This document shows positions 28,859 through 37,800 of a stretch of DNA of 64,000 nucleotides, piece by piece (position 1 is the stretch's first letter; each line of letters starts with the position of its first letter). The stretch is from NCBI RefSeq assembly GCF_029968095.1, contig NZ_JASCIR010000016.1, forward strand, positions 1 to 64,000, given 5' to 3'. Source of the stretch: Streptomyces solicavernae (lineage in GTDB: Bacteria > Actinomycetota > Actinomycetes > Streptomycetales > Streptomycetaceae). The notes beneath the pieces were generated by a model. It was not told the origin of the DNA. It did no database searches and worked only from the letters and a program-made list of their open reading frames with translations. A program made the translations under genes and the position numbers.

Positions 28859-29848
28859 ATGACCGAGTCACCCTTGCTCCACGCAGCCGACCTGCACGTC
28901 ACCTTCTCCGGAAGGCGCGGCAGCGGCAGCGCCCGAGCCGTGGACGGCGTCAACCTCACCCTCGGCAAGGGCGAAATCGTAGCCCTCGTAGGCGAATCCG
29001 GCTGCGGCAAGACGACCCTGGCCCGCGCCCTCCTGGGCCTGGAGAAGCCGACCGCAGGTCACGTCACGTTCGACGGCGCCCCGTTGACGTACGACACCCG
29101 CTCCCTGAAGACGTACCGCAACCGCGTCCAGCTGGTCCTGCAGGACCCCAGAGGCTCCCTCAACCCCCGGCACACCGTGTACGAGGCGGTCGCGGAGGGC
29201 CTGCGCGTGCACCGGTACGCGGGCGACGAGCGCGCGAAGGTCGCCGAGGCCCTGTCACGGGCCGGCCTGCGCCCGCCGGAGCGGTTCTTCCAGCGCTACC
29301 CGCACGAGCTCTCCGGCGGCCAGCGTCAGCGCGTCGTCATCGCCGGGGCGCTCGTCCTGGACCCCGAACTGATCGTCGCGGACGAGCCGGTGGCGTCCCT
29401 GGACGCCTCCGTGCGCGGCGAGATCCTGGCGCTGCTGCTCTCGCTGCGCCGGGACCTCGGCCTGTCGGCGCTCGTCGTCACGCACGACCTGGGGCTCGCG
29501 TGGAACATCGCCGACCGGGTCGCGGTGATGTACCTGGGCCGGGTGGTGGAGACGGGCACGGTCGAGGAGGTGCTGACCCACCCCCGGCACCCGTACACCC
29601 AGGCCCTGTTGTCCGTGCTGCCGGAGGCTTCCGGCGAGCCGGTCGTGCTGACCGGTGAGCCGCCGGACCCGACCCGCATCCCCGGCGGCTGCCGCTTCCA
29701 CGCGCGCTGCCAGGTGCTCGCCTCGGGCGCGGCGGAGCGCGCGGGCGTCGCGGGCTCCTGCCGTACGGAGGACCTGCCGGTCCTGTCGGCCGAGCGCACG
29801 ACGCAGGCGGCGTGCCACTGGGCGAGGGCGGCCACGACGGCACCCTGA
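28859..29848 (+). CDS. Oligopeptide ABC transporter ATP-binding protein, DppF/OppF type
   Basis: A 329-residue ABC ATPase with Walker A GESGCGKTTLARALLGL, the Q-loop region VLQDPRGSLNPRHTV (a DppF/OppF hallmark), signature HELSGGQRQRVVIAGAL, Walker B LIVADEPVASLDASV and switch His in VVTHDLGLAWN. The C-terminal tail has GCRFHARCQVLASGA, a degenerate form of the usual Cys motif. It completes the importer begun at 23903. Its 3' end, including the stop codon, lies within an 18-base tandem repeat. Confidence 0.93.
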   Translation: MTESPLLHAADLHVTFSGRRGSGSARAVDGVNLTLGKGEIVALVGESGCGKTTLARALLGLEKPTAGHVTFDGAPLTYDTRSLKTYRNRVQLVLQDPRGSLNPRHTVYEAVAEGLRVHRYAGDERAKVAEALSRAGLRPPERFFQRYPHELSGGQRQRVVIAGALVLDPELIVADEPVASLDASVRGEILALLLSLRRDLGLSALVVTHDLGLAWNIADRVAVMYLGRVVETGTVEEVLTHPRHPYTQALLSVLPEASGEPVVLTGEPPDPTRIPGGCRFHARCQVLASGAAERAGVAGSCRTEDLPVLSAERTTQAACHWARAATTAP

Positions 29849-29903
29849 GCCATGACGGCCCCCGGAGCCACGACGGCACCCTGAGCCACGACGACCCCCT
29901 GAG
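29832..29903. repeat. Four tandem 18-base repeats covering the DppF stop codon
   Basis: Units: ccacgacggcaccctgag, ccatgacggcccccggag, ccacgacggcaccctgag, ccacgacgaccccctgag. The TGA stop of the ATPase gene is in unit 1, and units 2-4 lie just past it. Confidence 0.85.
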
Positions 29904-29924
29904 ACATCCGGAGCCGGAGAACCG

Positions 29925-31490
29925 TCACGGTTCCACGCCCTCCCGGAACACGAACTGGCCCCCGGACGGCCGGAGTTCGACGATGGGCAGCACCTTGTCG
30001 TCCGGGTTGCCCGCGTCGTCGAAGCGGATCAGCCCGCTCAGCCCCGCCACCTCGTTGCCCTCCTTGACCTGCAGCAGCATCTGCCGCACCGCCCCGGAGT
30101 ACCTCTCGGTCTTCGCGGGCCACGCGTCCCGGACGGCCGTGCCGGCGACGAGGACCGCGTCGTGCACGGCGATGGCCTGCCCGTCGTCGAGGTCGCCGCG
30201 GCCGCGGCCGGTCAGCTTCTCGTAGCGCTCGGCGAACTCGGGCATCGGGTCGGCCCTCCCGCCCGGGTAGCCGTCCCGCCACAGGTCGGGGTGGGCGAGC
30301 GCGGTGTAGCGGACGGTGACCCCGCTGCGCTCCCAGGCGTCGGTGAACCGTTTCCGCGCCTCGTCGCCCTCCTGGCCGTCCGCGTACATGCCGACGGCGT
30401 CGTCCCCGGTGAACACGGTGACCGGGCAGCGCTGGCCGAAGGCGCTCATGGCGGTGATGAACTGCCGCAGCTCCTTGCCGCGTCCCGCGAAGTACAGGGC
30501 GTCGAGCTTCTCCCGGCAGACCCGCTCGGCGATGGACGAGAAGGCGGTGGCCGTCGCGGGCGCGTTCGAGCTGTAGTCGAGGCCGAGCCTCTCCAGCTTG
30601 AGGCCCTGCTTCTCGGCGGCGTCCGCGAAACCCCGGTACAGGGAGGTGCTGTACAGCTCGTTGCCGGTGTCGACCTCTTCGCCGCTGCGGTCCTCGATGA
30701 CGTCCACGCGGAAGCCGTCGTTCTTGTCCTGCAGGTCCTTGAGGTGCCGGGCCGCGGCGGCGGCCTCGCTCCGGTTGGGGTTGCTCACCCGGAAGAAGCC
30801 GACCTGGTCGCCGTCGGTGAGGTTGTCGGCCGTGGACGTGCCGCCGACCAGCGGCAGACCCAGGCTCCGCAGCTCCTCGATGATCTTCTTCGTGGTGGCG
30901 TACGACGGTCCGAAACCGGTCACGGCGACCAGCCGGTGCTCCTCGTCGTCCTGCATCTCGGCGAGCTGCCCGACCAGCTTCTCGTGCTGCTGCCCGCGCG
31001 CCCCCGGGTTGCCGAGCAGCAGCTTGATCTGCGGTACGTCGCCGTGGCCGCCCACCTCGTGCCGGTTGAGGGCGTACTGGGCGAGGCGGGCGCCCTCCAG
31101 CTCCTGCCGCGCCGAGTTGTCGGCCAGGCCGCTGCCGCCTGCCGTCAGGGGGTGGACGTAGGCGACGGCCACCCAGGGCTTGCCGGTCTTCTCCACGCGC
31201 TGGTTCTCCTCGTGGATGGCGCGGGTGACGGCGTCCAGGGAATCGTCGAACGAGTACGCCCCGTCCGTGACGCCCACGCATTCGTCGTCCGGGCCCTGCT
31301 CCCACACGCCTTCGGCGCACCGGTCGAAGAGGTAGGCGCGGGTCCCCCAGGTGTCGGCGGCCAGGAAGTACACCACCGCCGCCACGAGCAGCGTGGCCGC
31401 CCCGCCCCACAGGACGTACCACCGCTTCGTCCGGGGCCGGCCGGGCACCGGCCACGGCCCTGTCGACGGAGAGTGCTGAGGGTCCGTCAC
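29925..31490 (-). CDS. Membrane-anchored periplasmic-binding-fold protein (ABC/branched-chain receptor type)
   Basis: A 521-residue protein. After a short basic cytosolic head (PGRPRTKRW) comes one helix (YVLWGGAATLLVAAVVYFLA, about 24-43) and an exodomain of the type I periplasmic-binding fold: VAVAYVHPLTAGGSGL, LVAVTGFGPSYATTKKIIEE, LPLVGGTSTADNL, FFRVSNPNRSEAAAAARHL and DALYFAGRGKELRQFI, as in Leu/Ile/Val receptors. There is no lipobox and no permease gene beside it. Instead it overlaps the NTPase gene upstream (GTGA), so it probably works as a sensor with that protein, not as a transporter part. Confidence 0.75.
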   Translation of the reverse strand: MTDPQHSPSTGPWPVPGRPRTKRWYVLWGGAATLLVAAVVYFLAADTWGTRAYLFDRCAEGVWEQGPDDECVGVTDGAYSFDDSLDAVTRAIHEENQRVEKTGKPWVAVAYVHPLTAGGSGLADNSARQELEGARLAQYALNRHEVGGHGDVPQIKLLLGNPGARGQQHEKLVGQLAEMQDDEEHRLVAVTGFGPSYATTKKIIEELRSLGLPLVGGTSTADNLTDGDQVGFFRVSNPNRSEAAAAARHLKDLQDKNDGFRVDVIEDRSGEEVDTGNELYSTSLYRGFADAAEKQGLKLERLGLDYSSNAPATATAFSSIAERVCREKLDALYFAGRGKELRQFITAMSAFGQRCPVTVFTGDDAVGMYADGQEGDEARKRFTDAWERSGVTVRYTALAHPDLWRDGYPGGRADPMPEFAERYEKLTGRGRGDLDDGQAIAVHDAVLVAGTAVRDAWPAKTERYSGAVRQMLLQVKEGNEVAGLSGLIRFDDAGNPDDKVLPIVELRPSGGQFVFREGVEP

Positions 31491-33550
31491 CACGGTTCCT
31501 TTCGGTAGAGCCGCATCCGGTCGTCCAGCGTCTGCCACTGCCTGAAGCCCCGCAACTCCCCCCGCAGCCGCTCCAGTTGCTCCACGATCACCCCGCGCAG
31601 CTCGGCCGTCGGGTCGCCCAGCGGGTCCGACCACAGATCGGCGTACGGGTCGGTCCTCGGGTGCAGGGTGAGCTGGCCGGCGATCAGCAGCCGGGCGACG
31701 GGACGCTGCTCCTCGGACAGTTCGGGCTCGGCCTCGGCGCAGCGGCGCTCGTACTCCTGGCCCGGGTCGGCCAGGTCGTACAGGCGGCGGCGCGGGGCGC
31801 GCTGGACCCAGGACAGGGCACGGCACCAGGTCTCGGCGTCCAGGGCGCCGGACCTGACCTCCTGGAACGCGCCGTGCAGCAGGCCCGTCGCGGCCACCAC
31901 GTCGCCCTCGGCGAGGCGGCAGTACGCGGCCTCCCGGAAGTCGCCGGTGCCGCTCTCGGTCACGGCGGCGGCCAGGCGCAGCGTCTCGTACGTCCAGGCC
32001 CAGGTGCGGGTGGAGCCCCCGCCCTCCTCCTGGGCGAGTTCGTGCAGCAGGAGGCGGCGGACGACGCGCGGCAGGACCGCCAACGGCTCGTCGTCGACCC
32101 GGACGGCCTCGGTGCGCAGGTCGTCCCTTGCGGCCTCGGCGACCCGTTCGCGCAGGTGGCCGGAGCCGCGCCACAGGCCCTCGGCGGCGACGGCCCGGCC
32201 GGGTTCCACGGGGGCGGCGGCGCAGCGCAGGGCGAGCCGGTCCGCGGGCGTGGGATCGCCGAGGAGGCGCGGCAGGACCTGCCCGGCGATGGTGTGCCGG
32301 CCGCCGGAGGTGAACACGTGCCGCAGCCGCTCGCCGACGGGGACGTCGGTCTCGAACGTCGTCGCCAGCGAGGTCAACGCGGCGGCCGTGGCCAGGGGTT
32401 GACCGCCCGTCAGCTCGTACAGGATGCGCCCGAGCCACGCGGCGGGCCGGGAGATGCCACGCACCGCGGGGCGCGGCAGGTTGGCCACGACGCGCTGGGC
32501 GAAGTCGGTGACCTCGTCCCGGTCGAGGGGCCGCAGCTGCGCCACGTCGACGCGGCCGCCGATCCGCCGGGGCACGAAGGCGGGGCCTTCCTCGCCGTCG
32601 GCGGCGCGCCAGCACGCCAGGTAGGCGCCGTGCGGCACGAGGCCGGGCTCGCGGTTCTCCAGGAACGGCGGGCGGGAGCGGGCGGTGGCGACGATCACCA
32701 GCGGGTCGGGCTCGCCCCGGGCCTGCCGGGCGGCGTCGACCGCTTCGAGGAAGGCGTCGCCGAGGTCGTTGTCGATGTCGTCGAGGAGGACGAGGCAGCC
32801 GAGGGGCCGGTGCCCGCCGTCCGCGTCGGCGTACGTGCGGTGCAGGTCGGCGAGGAACGCCCGGAGCAGAACCTCCTCGGCCTCCGCACGGTTCGCCGCT
32901 GTGCCGTGCCGGAAGCCGTGGTTGAGGCTGACCAGGAACTCCTCGGGGGACGCCGCTTCGCCCCGGCCGAGGCGGTGCTCGACCTGCCGGAGCCTGCGCT
33001 GGTGCCGGGCCCGGGCCCACGCGGTGCGGCCGCCCCGAAGCATCGGCAGCACCGCCATGGCCAGGGCGGGCAGCCCGGCGATCGTCGCGGCCGACTCGAC
33101 CAGCGCCATCAGCAGCGCGCCGGACTCCTCCTCGGCCCGCCCCGCGTCCAGCGCCGCCCGGATCTGCCGCACGGCCCGGACCCGGTTGGCCGGGTCGGTC
33201 TCGACGGCGAGCGCGAGGGCGAGCGCGGCGGAGGCGGGCAGCCGCAGCTCCGGGAAGCTGGGGGTGGCGGCGCCGAGCTGGAAGACCAGTTCGGTGACCA
33301 CGTCGGCGGTGCCCCGCTGGCCGGTGTCGAACTGCGCCAGGTCCAGGTGCGCGGTGTGGGTGTGCTGGCCGAGCCACTTCAGGTGGGCGAGGAGGCTGCT
33401 CTTGCCCGTGCCGCGCCCGCCGAGCAGGAGCAGCGGCCGCCGGGCCTCCGCTTCGGCGCCGCCCCACTCGGGGACGGCGAGCTGGTCCTGCACCCACCGG
33501 GCGAGCTGTCCGTCCCGCTGCGACATCCCCGCCCACGCATCCTGCGCCAC
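31487..33550 (-). CDS. STAND-like P-loop NTPase paired with a receptor protein
   Basis: A 687-residue protein with no signal peptide. Walker A is GGRGTGKSSLLAHLKWLG (about 44-61) and a Walker B-like strand GCLVLLDDIDND lies near residue 253, followed by LVIVATARSRP (sensor-like Arg). A hydrophobic segment (LPALAMAVLPML) near residue 165 may be buried. The C-terminal half (about 400-687) is helical, with winged-helix-like and repeat-like stretches, as in AAA+/STAND signalling NTPases. The GTG start follows GGGGGGAG. Its stop overlaps the start of the binding-fold gene (GTGA), so the two form one translational unit. The module may couple ligand sensing outside to a cytosolic switch; no effector domain was recognised. 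Confidence 0.7.
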   Translation of the reverse strand: MAQDAWAGMSQRDGQLARWVQDQLAVPEWGGAEAEARRPLLLLGGRGTGKSSLLAHLKWLGQHTHTAHLDLAQFDTGQRGTADVVTELVFQLGAATPSFPELRLPASAALALALAVETDPANRVRAVRQIRAALDAGRAEEESGALLMALVESAATIAGLPALAMAVLPMLRGGRTAWARARHQRRLRQVEHRLGRGEAASPEEFLVSLNHGFRHGTAANRAEAEEVLLRAFLADLHRTYADADGGHRPLGCLVLLDDIDNDLGDAFLEAVDAARQARGEPDPLVIVATARSRPPFLENREPGLVPHGAYLACWRAADGEEGPAFVPRRIGGRVDVAQLRPLDRDEVTDFAQRVVANLPRPAVRGISRPAAWLGRILYELTGGQPLATAAALTSLATTFETDVPVGERLRHVFTSGGRHTIAGQVLPRLLGDPTPADRLALRCAAAPVEPGRAVAAEGLWRGSGHLRERVAEAARDDLRTEAVRVDDEPLAVLPRVVRRLLLHELAQEEGGGSTRTWAWTYETLRLAAAVTESGTGDFREAAYCRLAEGDVVAATGLLHGAFQEVRSGALDAETWCRALSWVQRAPRRRLYDLADPGQEYERRCAEAEPELSEEQRPVARLLIAGQLTLHPRTDPYADLWSDPLGDPTAELRGVIVEQLERLRGELRGFRQWQTLDDRMRLYRKEPW

Positions 33551-33630
33551 AGCTCCCCCCTCGGCCCCCTGCTGTGCGCTTAGGATGCCTCAATTCCCGT
33601 ACGGGGAAACGGCAGTTCGGGAATTACGGG

Positions 33631-33715
33631 TGGCGCTGTTCGGTGGGGCGTTCGGTGGCGGTGTTCGGTGGGGCGTTCGGTTGTGCGTTCGGTGTTGCGT
33701 TCGGTGGGGCGTTCG
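33631..33715. repeat. Tandem repeat (ggggcgttcggtg type) just after ribF
   Basis: At least six imperfect copies of a 10-13 base unit such as gtgttcggtggggcgttcgg run up to the stop codon of the minus-strand ribF gene. It lies between ribF and the NTPase gene. Confidence 0.7.
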
Positions 33716-34660
33716 TCAGGAGCGTTCGAGAAGCTCCCGGCAGCGCTTCACGTCGTCGGCGATGGCGACGAGCAGCCCGTCGACGGAGTCGAAGGTCTGC
33801 TGGCCGCGCACGAACGCCAGGAAGTCCACGGCGACGTGCTGCCCGTACAGGTCGAGTCCGACGCGGTCGATCGCGTACGCCTCGACGGTGCGCGTGGTGC
33901 CGTCGAACTGCGGGTTGGTGCCGACGGAGATCGCGGCGGGCATCTGCTCGCCATCGGCGTGCAGCCAGCCCGCGTACACCCCGTCGGCGGGGATCGCGGT
34001 GTGCGGCAGGGTCTCCACGTTCGCGGTGGGGAAGCCGAGCTCGCGGCCGCGCTGCGCGCCGCGCACGACGACACCCTCGACGCGGTGCGGCCGCCCGAGG
34101 ATCTCGGCGGCCCCGGCGACATCGCCCTCGGCGACGAGCCGACGCGTCAGCGTGGAGGAGAACGCCGCGCCGCCGCCCGCCTCGCCGCTGACGAACAGGT
34201 CGACGAGCTCGACCTCGTAGTCGTACGGGGAGCCGAGCTCGGCGAGGAGCGCGACGTCGCCCGCGGCCTTGTGGCCGAAGCGGAAGTTGGGGCCTTCGAC
34301 GACCACGCGCGCGTGCAGCTTGTCGACGAGGACCTTCACCACGAAGTCGGCGGGCGCGAGCCGGGAGAACTCGGCGGTGAACGGCAGGATGAGCAGCGCG
34401 TCCACGCCGAGCTCGGCCATCAGCTCGGCCCGCCGGTGGTGCGGGGCGAGCAGCGGCGGGTGGCTGCCGGGCCGCACGACCTCGCTGGGGTGCGGGTCGA
34501 AGGTGACGACGACGGCCGGGACGCCCAGCTCCCGGGCCCGCTCCACGGCACGCCCGATGATCAGCTGGTGCCCGCGGTGCACCCCGTCGTAGGAGCCGAT
34601 GGTGACGACGCTGCGCCCCCAGTCCTCGGGGATCTCCTCCAAGCCTCGCCAGCGCTGCAC
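33716..34660 (-). CDS. ribF: Bifunctional riboflavin kinase / FAD synthetase RibF
   Basis: A 314-residue enzyme making FMN and FAD. The N-terminal FAD synthetase (nucleotidyltransferase) domain has SVVTIGSYDGVHRGHQLIIG (about 17-36) and VVEGPNFRFGHKAAGDV. The C-terminal flavokinase domain has RVEGVVVRGAQRGRELGFPT and ISVGTNPQFDG. The length fits the family. The GTG at 34660 is supported by GAGGAG eight bases upstream. In most actinomycetes ribF follows truB directly; here a 3.5-kb NTPase gene separates them. Confidence 0.95.
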   Translation of the reverse strand: MQRWRGLEEIPEDWGRSVVTIGSYDGVHRGHQLIIGRAVERARELGVPAVVVTFDPHPSEVVRPGSHPPLLAPHHRRAELMAELGVDALLILPFTAEFSRLAPADFVVKVLVDKLHARVVVEGPNFRFGHKAAGDVALLAELGSPYDYEVELVDLFVSGEAGGGAAFSSTLTRRLVAEGDVAGAAEILGRPHRVEGVVVRGAQRGRELGFPTANVETLPHTAIPADGVYAGWLHADGEQMPAAISVGTNPQFDGTTRTVEAYAIDRVGLDLYGQHVAVDFLAFVRGQQTFDSVDGLLVAIADDVKRCRELLERS

Positions 34661-34810
34661 GGTATTTGCTCCTCGCCGAACCCGATTACGTCCTGTTGAT
34701 TGCGCAGGTCTAAGAGTGCCATGCCCTCTCGCTGACGCTCGCATCGGCTGCCCCTCCCCCCGGCAACCTCGGGGCTCCGCCCCCGGACCCCCGCTCCTCG
34801 CGGAGGGGCT

Positions 34811-34854
34811 GTTCCCCGCGCCCCTGTCGGGGCCCGGCCAGGGGTGCGGGGAAC
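34811..34854. repeat. Dispersed palindromic element (GTTCCCCGCGCCCCTG type)
   Basis: A near-perfect inverted repeat: gttccccgcgcccctg, a 12-base centre, then caggggtgcggggaac (one mismatch). The same half-element recurs at 63422-63450. This is the kind of intergenic palindrome seen many times in Streptomyces genomes. It may also end transcription of the gene ending at 34860. Confidence 0.75.
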
Positions 34855-34859
34855 CGGGG

Positions 34860-37800
34860 TCAGCGGGGCGCGCCGAGACGACGGGGCGGGACGTGGTCCG
34901 GAAGCAGCTCCCGTACCACCTCCGCTCCTTCCGGCCGCACCGACAGAAACTCCCGTACAACCTCCCCCACCCGCCCCGCGAGCCCCGGCTCCGACAGCTC
35001 GGCGAGAGCCCGCAGCACATCCACGGAGACCGGCCCCGGCTCGTGCAGCCGCTCCCGGAACGCACCGAGCACCGTCTCCGGATGCGTACCGACCGCCACG
35101 GCCAGCGCGCTCGCCGGCAGCTGCGGGTCCCCTGCCGCGAACCGGCGCAGCGCGAGCGCCAGGTGCCGGTCACGGGTCTCCGGGTCGCGGACCAGGAGCG
35201 CGAGCGCCGCCCCGTGCAGCGCACAGTCGGCGGGCCGGTCCAGCAGGGCGAGCGCGGCGTACCGCAGCAGGGCGCGGTCGGCCTCCGCCCGGACGTGCGG
35301 GGCGGTCCGCAGCGCGCACGCGGCGGCCGTGACCCGCCGGTCCGCGCGCGCGTCGTGCGTCCAGCGCTCCACGGCCCGGCAGATGGCACCGGGCTCCTCC
35401 TCGGCGAGCGCGGCGAGCAGCTCGTCGCCGCGCCGGTGCGAGCAGTCGGCCAGGGCTTCGGTGAGCTCGTCGACGGCCCGGTGCCGGTGGGTGTGGAGCA
35501 GCGCCTGCGCGGCGCGCGCCACGGTGGCGTCCGGCGCGGCGTGCAGCGCCCGCTCGTCGGTGAACCACCGGGTCAGCAGCGGCTGTACGGTGCCGGGCGC
35601 GTCCCGCAGCCACTCCCCGACGGCGTCCAGGAAGCGGTCGCCGCCGTGCTCGGCGCCCGGCTCGGGGTCGGCGACGACGAGCCGGCGCAGCAGGTCCATG
35701 CGGTCCGCGTCGGGCAGCGCGAGCCGGCGCCAGAACGCGGGCCCGAACACCTCGAACCCCTCGACCGGTGACTCGCCCGGGGCGCCGCGCCGCGCGATCC
35801 GCTCGGTGAGCGGCCGCAGCACGCCGAGGTACGGCCGGGCGTCCGGCACGCGCAGCAGTACGCCGGACAGCAGGCGCTCGGCCCACCAGGCGGCGTCGGC
35901 CCGCTGCCGCCCGGTGGCACGCGCCCGGCCCCCGGCATCCGTACGGCCCCCGGCCCCCGTGCGGCCCCCGGCCCCTGCACCGCCCCCGGCCGCTGCCCGG
36001 CTCCCGGTCCCCGTCCGGCCCTCGGGCCCCGTCCGGCCCCCGTCCGCCGCCCGGCCTCCGGCCCCCGTCCGGTCCGCGAGCTCGTCGACCGCCTCCGCCA
36101 ACTCGGCGAGCCGGGCGCCCAGTTGAGCGTGCCCCTGTTGCCGCCCGAGCAGCAGCAGCGCCTCCACGACGGGCCCGATACGGTGCCGGGGCACGGGCAG
36201 CGGGCGCCCGCCGGAAGCCGAGCCTCCGTCCCGCCACCGGTGCACGAGGGAGTGCAGCGCGCCGTCGAGGTCGAGGTGCGCGCCCTGGATCCAGTCGGCC
36301 AGCTCCTCGTGCGCGAACCGGTAGCCGCCCCCGGCCGGCACGAGCAGCCCCTCGGTGAGGACGGCGGAGGCGACCCCGCCGGCCCACGGGAACACCGCCT
36401 CGAACGACGCCCGGTCCAGCTCCCCCTGCCCCGGCCCGAGGCACCGCCTGGCCGCGTCGTGCACCCGCCCGGCGACCTGCGCGGCGAGCCGCCGTACCGC
36501 CGTACCGCGGACCCGGTGCGGGACGGCGATCCGCACGGCGACCCGCAGGCACATCAGGTCGAGGTACGCGCCCAGGATCTCCTCGCGCCCCGGCCTGCCC
36601 TCCGGCTCCCCGGCGACGGCCGCCCGCACCTCGGCGAGGAGCCGCAGCGCCAGCGGGTGCGCGGCGACCGCGTCCGACACGGCGTGCTCGGGGATTCCGT
36701 ACATGGCCCGGCCCCGCGCCGCCTGCTCCGCATCGAGCGCCCCGAGGACCACGCAGGGCGGCAGCACGGACGCCCCGGGCGCACGCGGGGTGGGCCCGGG
36801 CGCGGCCCCGCCCGGCCGAGCCGACGGACGGGCAGGCCCCGGCCGGCCGCCCGCACGGTTCCCGTACGCGGGGCCCGAGGGGTCCACCCACACGGACTGC
36901 TCCGCGAAAACCGACCGCCCCACCGAACCAGCCGCATCCCCAGACCCGACCGAACCAGCCGCATCCCCGAAGCCCCCCGAGCCCGGCGCACCGGCCGTGC
37001 CCCCCGAACCCCCCGAACCCGACTCCCCCGCCTCCCCCGCCTCCCCGTACAACGCCCCCTCCGGGAACAGCCGCCCCGCCTGTTCCCAGTACTCGGCGCG
37101 GCACGCCACCACCAGGCGTGTGTCCGTGTCGCGGAGCCAGGCCGTGCTGCCCGCCGTCCAGTCGGCGAGCCGGTGGGCGAGGACGGGTGGCATCTCCTCC
37201 GGGGAGTCGAGCAGGATCAGCAGGGGCCGGCCCGCGTCCCGGACCAGCCGTGTGACCCGGTCCACGGAGATGTCCCCGAGCTCCCGGCCGCCCTCCGCCG
37301 ACGCCGCCACGATCCGCCCCGCGTCCGCCAGCGCCCGCGCCACCGCGTCCGCCACCGACGCGTCGTCCGCCCACAGGCCCGCGCCGCGCAGCCACAGCGT
37401 GGGGGCGGGCGCCGCGCCCCGCGCGCGGCGGCGGGCGAGCGCGGCGAGTTCCGTCGTACGCCCGCTGCCGGGCGCCCCGACCAGGGCGAGGACGGCGGCG
37501 CCCCGGACCGCGAGGAACCGCGTCAACGCGGCCTCCACGGCGGCCCTTTCGACGATCCGCTCCTCCGCGCGCGGCCCGTCGGACCCCACCGAGGTGGCGG
37601 TCAGCTGCAGCGCCCCGGCGACGTTCAGGTCCTTCCCGTACGCGGGCACCGTCGCCGCGTTGCGCGCGAGCAGCTCGGCGAGCGGGCCGCCCGGGTCCGC
37701 GGCGGCAGCCCGCCGCAGCGGCACCGCGAGCCCCGGTGCGCGCACCACCACGGCGGCGTCCACCGGATCCCCGAAGCCGCACCCACCGGCCCCGTACCCC

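Noticed and set aside
29925..33593. One continuous minus-strand frame of about 1200 codons, suggesting a fusion of the NTPase and the binding protein
   Set aside because: The upstream part of this frame is out of frame with the NTPase motifs. The real genes are in two frames that overlap by GTGA at 31487-31490.
34661..34859. FMN riboswitch upstream of ribF
   Set aside because: ribF is preceded by a normal Shine-Dalgarno and a short gap; no conserved riboswitch core was seen.
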